Part shown: piece by piece, positions 5,606 through 7,454 of the stretch
Numbering within the stretch: the stretch's first letter is position 1
Layout of the letters: each line of letters begins with the position of its first letter
Source: Thermoplasmata archaeon
Lineage (GTDB): Archaea; Thermoplasmatota; DAOVMN01
Direction: 5' to 3'
DNA length: 7,454 nucleotides
Assembly (NCBI GenBank): GCA_030630685.1
Contig: DAOVMN010000102.1
Coordinates: 1 to 7,454 of the forward strand
The notes under the pieces: model-generated
Told to the model about the DNA's origin: nothing
Databases searched by the model: none
The model's input: the letters and a program-made list of their open reading frames with translations, nothing else
Position numbers and translations under genes: made by a program

Positions 5606-5665
5606 GGGCTTAGGGAAGGAGCGGGAACGGATCGGGTGCGGGGGTTCTATGGGGATAGTGTTGGG
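5606..5665 (+). other. Run of seven G-tracts (possible G-quadruplex)
   Basis: Tracts of 3-5 G occur at 5606, 5613, 5623, 5634, 5640, 5651 and 5663 with loops of 4, 7, 8, 3, 6 and 8 nt. Several sets of four could form a G-quadruplex, though some loops exceed the usual limit of 7. No coding signal is seen here. Confidence 0.35.
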
Positions 5666-5782
5666 AGTTTTGTTCAAGCACGACGTAAGGATTAAATATT
5701 TGGTATTCAATGCGGCTTAGGAATACGATGTTACATTTCGAGAATACAACTGATGATTCACCCAAAGGGATGTATATCAGCC

Positions 5783-5865
5783 CTTTTGCCTTCGGCAAAA
5801 GCCTCTACGAGCCTTTCAGGCTCGTTCAGAGTGCAAACAAGTTTGCATTCACTCAACACTTCGTG
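5783..5865. repeat. Row of four consecutive hairpins, mostly with TTC triloops
   Basis: In order: CTTTTGCC-TTC-GGCAAAAG (5783-5801, 8 bp); ACGAGCCT-TTC-AGGCTCGT (5807-5825, 8 bp); GAGTGCAAAC-AA-GTTTGCATTC (5829-5850, 10 bp with one G-T pair); and CAC-TTC-GTG (5857-5865). They are separated by only 3-6 nt. The stems are unrelated in sequence, so this is a repeated structure rather than a repeated sequence. Open frames that cross this stretch are explained by the palindromes. Confidence 0.6.
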
Positions 5866-5909
5866 CATCATGCCCCGGGGGAAATTTGGCGAATCTTCGG
5901 TTCACCTTG

Positions 5910-6019
5910 CGCAATATTGCAGATATAACGCCAAATCGGAAGTATATACGCAATGGGGATATAACACCAAATCAGGAGGATATGCGCAGTACTGCGGATA
6001 TACCGGAGTTATGTGCAAT
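5910..6019. repeat. Degenerate tandem repeat with palindromic cores
   Basis: Three tandem units of 39, 36 and 31 bp begin at 5910, 5949 and 5985, with a fourth start (CAATTCG) at 6016. Each begins CGCARTA/CGCAAT and continues GATATA, CC and a GGA-G-TAT segment. In units 1 and 3 the start is a perfect palindrome (GCAATATTGC at 5911-5920; CGCAGTACTGCG at 5985-5996); in unit 2 it is broken. They lie about 270 bp upstream of the ORF6N gene. They could be binding sites or recombination sequences; I cannot assign a role. Confidence 0.6.
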
Positions 6020-6056
6020 TCGAAAACCTGCCTTTGGAAAAGGAGACCATAAATTC

Positions 6057-6188
6057 ATGACAAAGTTGTTGCCTTCGTTTAACGGAAAAGAAACACGAAA
6101 TGGGGAAGGAATCCAGACAAGAATGAATGGTAAATCTCCGAATCCCAAGAAGACGAAGATCGAACGAACGGAAATAGGACAAACTTGA
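6057..6188 (+). CDS. Possible 43-residue basic hypothetical protein
   Basis: ATG at 6057, TGA ending at 6188. Rich in Lys, Arg, Asn and Thr, with no recognisable motif, signal peptide or membrane helix. An AGGAG lies about 11 nt upstream, farther than the 6-7 nt seen for the other genes. The frame continues open upstream through the tandem repeat, which argues that openness here is partly accidental. It lies 101 bp before the ORF6N gene on the same strand. Weak candidate. Confidence 0.2.
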   Translation: MTKLLPSFNGKETRNGEGIQTRMNGKSPNPKKTKIERTEIGQT

Positions 6189-6229
6189 AATCACAGATTG
6201 TGAGATCCAATCATGATACCGCAATTTCC

Positions 6230-6252
6230 GACCCAAAACTTAGGTGTGGGTC
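6230..6252 (+). promoter_or_regulatory. Inverted repeat upstream of the ORF6N gene
   Basis: GACCCA at 6230 pairs with TGGGTC ending at 6252 (6 bp, 11-nt loop), and TCACA-GAT-TGTGA is nearby at 6191-6203. Both lie within 100 bp of the start of a DNA-binding-protein gene and could be operator or leader structures. The role is inference. I see no convincing TATA box in this interval. Confidence 0.3.
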
Positions 6253-6276
6253 AATCCGTGCAACCAAACGAGAATC

Positions 6277-6283
6277 AAGGTGA
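6277..6283 (+). promoter_or_regulatory. Ribosome binding site of the ORF6N gene
   Basis: AAGGTGA, 6 nt before the ATG at 6290. AGGTGA matches the archaeal 16S anti-Shine-Dalgarno sequence and supports this start over downstream ATGs at codons 14 and 15. Confidence 0.65.
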
Positions 6284-6289
6284 CTGGAT

Positions 6290-7192
6290 ATGAACAATAA
6301 CGGCGAGACACGTACAAGCGGGCACGAGATGATGCCGATAGAAGATCTCCAGAGCCAAATTTACAGCATTCGGGGTGTCCAGGTCATGCTGGACAGCGAT
6401 CTGGCAGTGTGTTACGGCGTCGAGGTAAAAAGACTTAACGAGCAGGTAAAACGCAACATTGAACGTTTTCCGGAATCGTTTCGCTTCCAGTTAAACGACA
6501 GTGAAATTACGAACTTGAAGTCGCAATTTGCGACCTCAAGATGGGGTGGAAGACGAACAAGACCGTATGCTTTTACTGAACAGGGAGTTGCGATGCTATC
6601 TGCTGTTTTGCGTAGTGAAACTGCTGTAAAAATGAGTGTCCATATAATCAATGCCTTTGTCGCTATGCGCCGATTCATTACTTCTAACGCTCAGGTATTC
6701 CAAAGGTTGGACACACTTGAAATAAAGCAATTGAAGACCGATGAAAAGATGGAAATGGTGCTCAACGCCATAGAATCCAAAGATATCCAGCCTAAACAAG
6801 GTATCTTCTTCGATGGCCGGGTATTCGACGCATACAAGTTCGTTTCCGACCTCTTCAGAAGCGCCAGTAAATCAATTGTAATCATAGATAATTATCTGGA
6901 CGACAGCGTTCTCACCCACCTGGCTAAACGAAGGAAGAACGTCAGAATCCTCCTTCTAACAAAGAGTATATCTAAATCGTTAGCCCTGGATGTCAAGAAG
7001 TTTAACAAGCAGTATCCACCAATCGAGATAAAGAAACTCAAAACTGCGCACGATAGATTCATAATAATCGACAACGCGATCGTCTATCATTTCGGTGCTT
7101 CCTTTAAGGACCTCGGCAAGAAGTGGTTCGCCTTCTCAAAGATGGACATAGGGGTTGCGAAGATGCTCGCCAAAATTGAGGAAATGCTATGA
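6290..7192 (+). CDS. ORF6N-domain DNA-binding protein with C-terminal PLD-like domain
   Basis: A 300-residue protein with two domains. Residues about 22-110 are an ORF6N domain, a phage- and plasmid-associated DNA-binding fold: IYSIRGVQVMLDSDLAVCYGV, VKRLNEQVKRNIERFP, SRWGGRRTRPYAFTEQGVAML. Residues about 130-165 are a helical linker. Residues about 171-290 match the domain often joined to ORF6N in bacteria (GIFFDGRVFDAYKFVSDL, SIVIIDNYLDD, GASFKDLGKKWFAFSKMD). HDRFIIID at 254-261 fits a phospholipase-D-type HxKx4D motif with Arg256 for Lys (His254, Asp261). Only one such motif is present, so dimerisation would be needed for a PLD-type active site. Arginine codons are mostly AGA, CGN and rarely AGG, unlike the AGG-rich neighbours, which suggests acquisition from elsewhere, perhaps bacteria. 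A defence or mobile-element role is plausible but unproven. Confidence 0.9.
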   Translation: MNNNGETRTSGHEMMPIEDLQSQIYSIRGVQVMLDSDLAVCYGVEVKRLNEQVKRNIERFPESFRFQLNDSEITNLKSQFATSRWGGRRTRPYAFTEQGVAMLSAVLRSETAVKMSVHIINAFVAMRRFITSNAQVFQRLDTLEIKQLKTDEKMEMVLNAIESKDIQPKQGIFFDGRVFDAYKFVSDLFRSASKSIVIIDNYLDDSVLTHLAKRRKNVRILLLTKSISKSLALDVKKFNKQYPPIEIKKLKTAHDRFIIIDNAIVYHFGASFKDLGKKWFAFSKMDIGVAKMLAKIEEML

Positions 7193-7205
7193 ACAGGAGG
7201 ATGGA

Positions 7206-7232
7206 ATGAAGATTGCCAGCAGGCACTTTTAG
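7206..7232 (+). pseudogene. Start of a truncated downstream ORF (8 codons)
   Basis: GGAGG at 7196-7200 sits 5 nt before ATG at 7206, but the frame (MKIASRHF) stops at 7230-7232. A strong ribosome binding site 4 nt after the ORF6N stop suggests that a co-transcribed gene once began here and was cut off. Chance is also possible. Confidence 0.2.
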
Positions 7233-7305
7233 CGGTGAACCTTCTGCAAAAAGTAAGGAAAAACTACGGCAACAACGGAATTTACGGCAGGTTTTCGAAC
7301 ACTGC

Positions 7306-7341
7306 GGCACTTCGTGCCTTGCCCTCACTTCGTTCGGGGCA
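7306..7341. repeat. Two small hairpins before the large inverted repeat
   Basis: GGCAC-TTC-GTGCC (7306-7318, 5 bp, triloop) is followed at once by TGCCC...GGGCA (7320-7341, 5 bp, 12-nt loop containing CACTTCG). They immediately precede the attC-like structure and may be part of it, or form a 3'-end or terminator structure for the ORF6N transcript. Confidence 0.45.
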
Positions 7342-7342
7342 C

Positions 7343-7425
7343 ATAACAAGCGGGTATCTGGCTTCACTTCGTTTCGCCCAAATCCTCGCTCCGCTCGGAC
7401 TTCAGATACCCGCCAAACGTTATAC
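7343..7425. repeat. Large imperfect inverted repeat resembling an integron attC site
   Basis: Outer arms ATAAC (7343-7347) and GTTAT (7419-7423) are complementary. Inner arms GCGGGTATCTG (7350-7360) and CAGATACCCGC (7403-7413) are perfectly complementary over 11 bp. Unpaired spacers of 2 and 5 nt separate outer and inner arms. The 42-nt centre contains two smaller potential stems (GGC...GCC, TCC...GGA). This outer-box/spacer/inner-box/loop layout, with a 3' GTTATAC, resembles attC recombination sites (core GTTRRRY), although the T in the core is non-consensus. It starts 150 bp after the ORF6N stop, where a cassette site could lie. Alternatives are a transposon end or a transcription-stop structure. 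No integrase gene is in the window. Confidence 0.5.
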
Positions 7426-7454
7426 GAAATTCGGCTTGTCGGTTCTACGAAAGG

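Noticed and set aside
5419..6019. CRISPR array
   Set aside because: Repeats have no regular unique spacers of 30-40 bp, copy number is two or three, and no cas genes are present.
5710..6052. Overlapping plus-strand ORFs of 72 and 99 residues
   Set aside because: They run through the hairpin row and the tandem repeats and have no ribosome binding sites or motifs; openness comes from the repeats.
7419..7430. Similarity to a loxP arm (GTTATACGAAAT)
   Set aside because: No opposing 13-bp arm at the right distance and no Cre-like gene in the window.

Overview
The window looks like a chromosomal segment of an archaeon, probably an uncultured euryarchaeon; a Thermoplasmatota-like lineage is my guess only. 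The signs are TATA/BRE-type promoters about 25-30 nt upstream of the tRNA pair and of two genes, tRNA genes without an encoded CCA, one probably leaderless gene, strong GGAGG/AGGTGA ribosome binding sites, and frequent AGG arginine codons in the core genes. I ran no database search, so all family calls rest on motifs read by eye.

Layout. Positions 1-804 (+): 3' part of a membrane protein with one transmembrane helix and a C-terminal zinc ribbon. 883-1140 (-): small HNH-nuclease-like protein, convergent with the first gene and carrying a leader hairpin. 1141-1701: no protein gene; it holds the HNH promoter and leader, then an approximately 110-bp tandem array whose units each end in a copy of the 3' end of the adjacent tRNA gene. 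1702-1865 (-): a tRNA pair, tRNA-Asn(GTT) then tRNA-Met/Ile2(CAT), from one promoter. 1917-3254 (-): nucleotide-sugar dehydrogenase, divergent from 3351-3749 (+), an IscU/NifU-type Fe-S scaffold. 3818-5296 (+): M18-family metallo-aminopeptidase with a TTG start and its own promoter.

From about 5297 the character changes. Nearly 1 kb has no convincing gene but is full of structured DNA: a +/-/+ arrangement of a CACGAAT-based module, a G-tract run, a row of hairpins with TTC triloops, and three tandem units built around short palindromes. It leads into 6290-7192 (+), an ORF6N-domain protein with a C-terminal phospholipase-D-like domain. Its arginine codon choice differs from that of the core genes, and it looks like an acquired accessory gene. 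It is followed by a long imperfect inverted repeat (7343-7425) whose layout resembles an integron attC recombination site or another mobile-cassette end.

The left and middle genes are ordinary housekeeping functions (surface-sugar precursor synthesis, Fe-S assembly, peptide turnover, tRNAs) with no evident joint pathway. The most interesting parts are the tRNA-derived array with a covarying hairpin and the right-hand ORF6N/inverted-repeat region.
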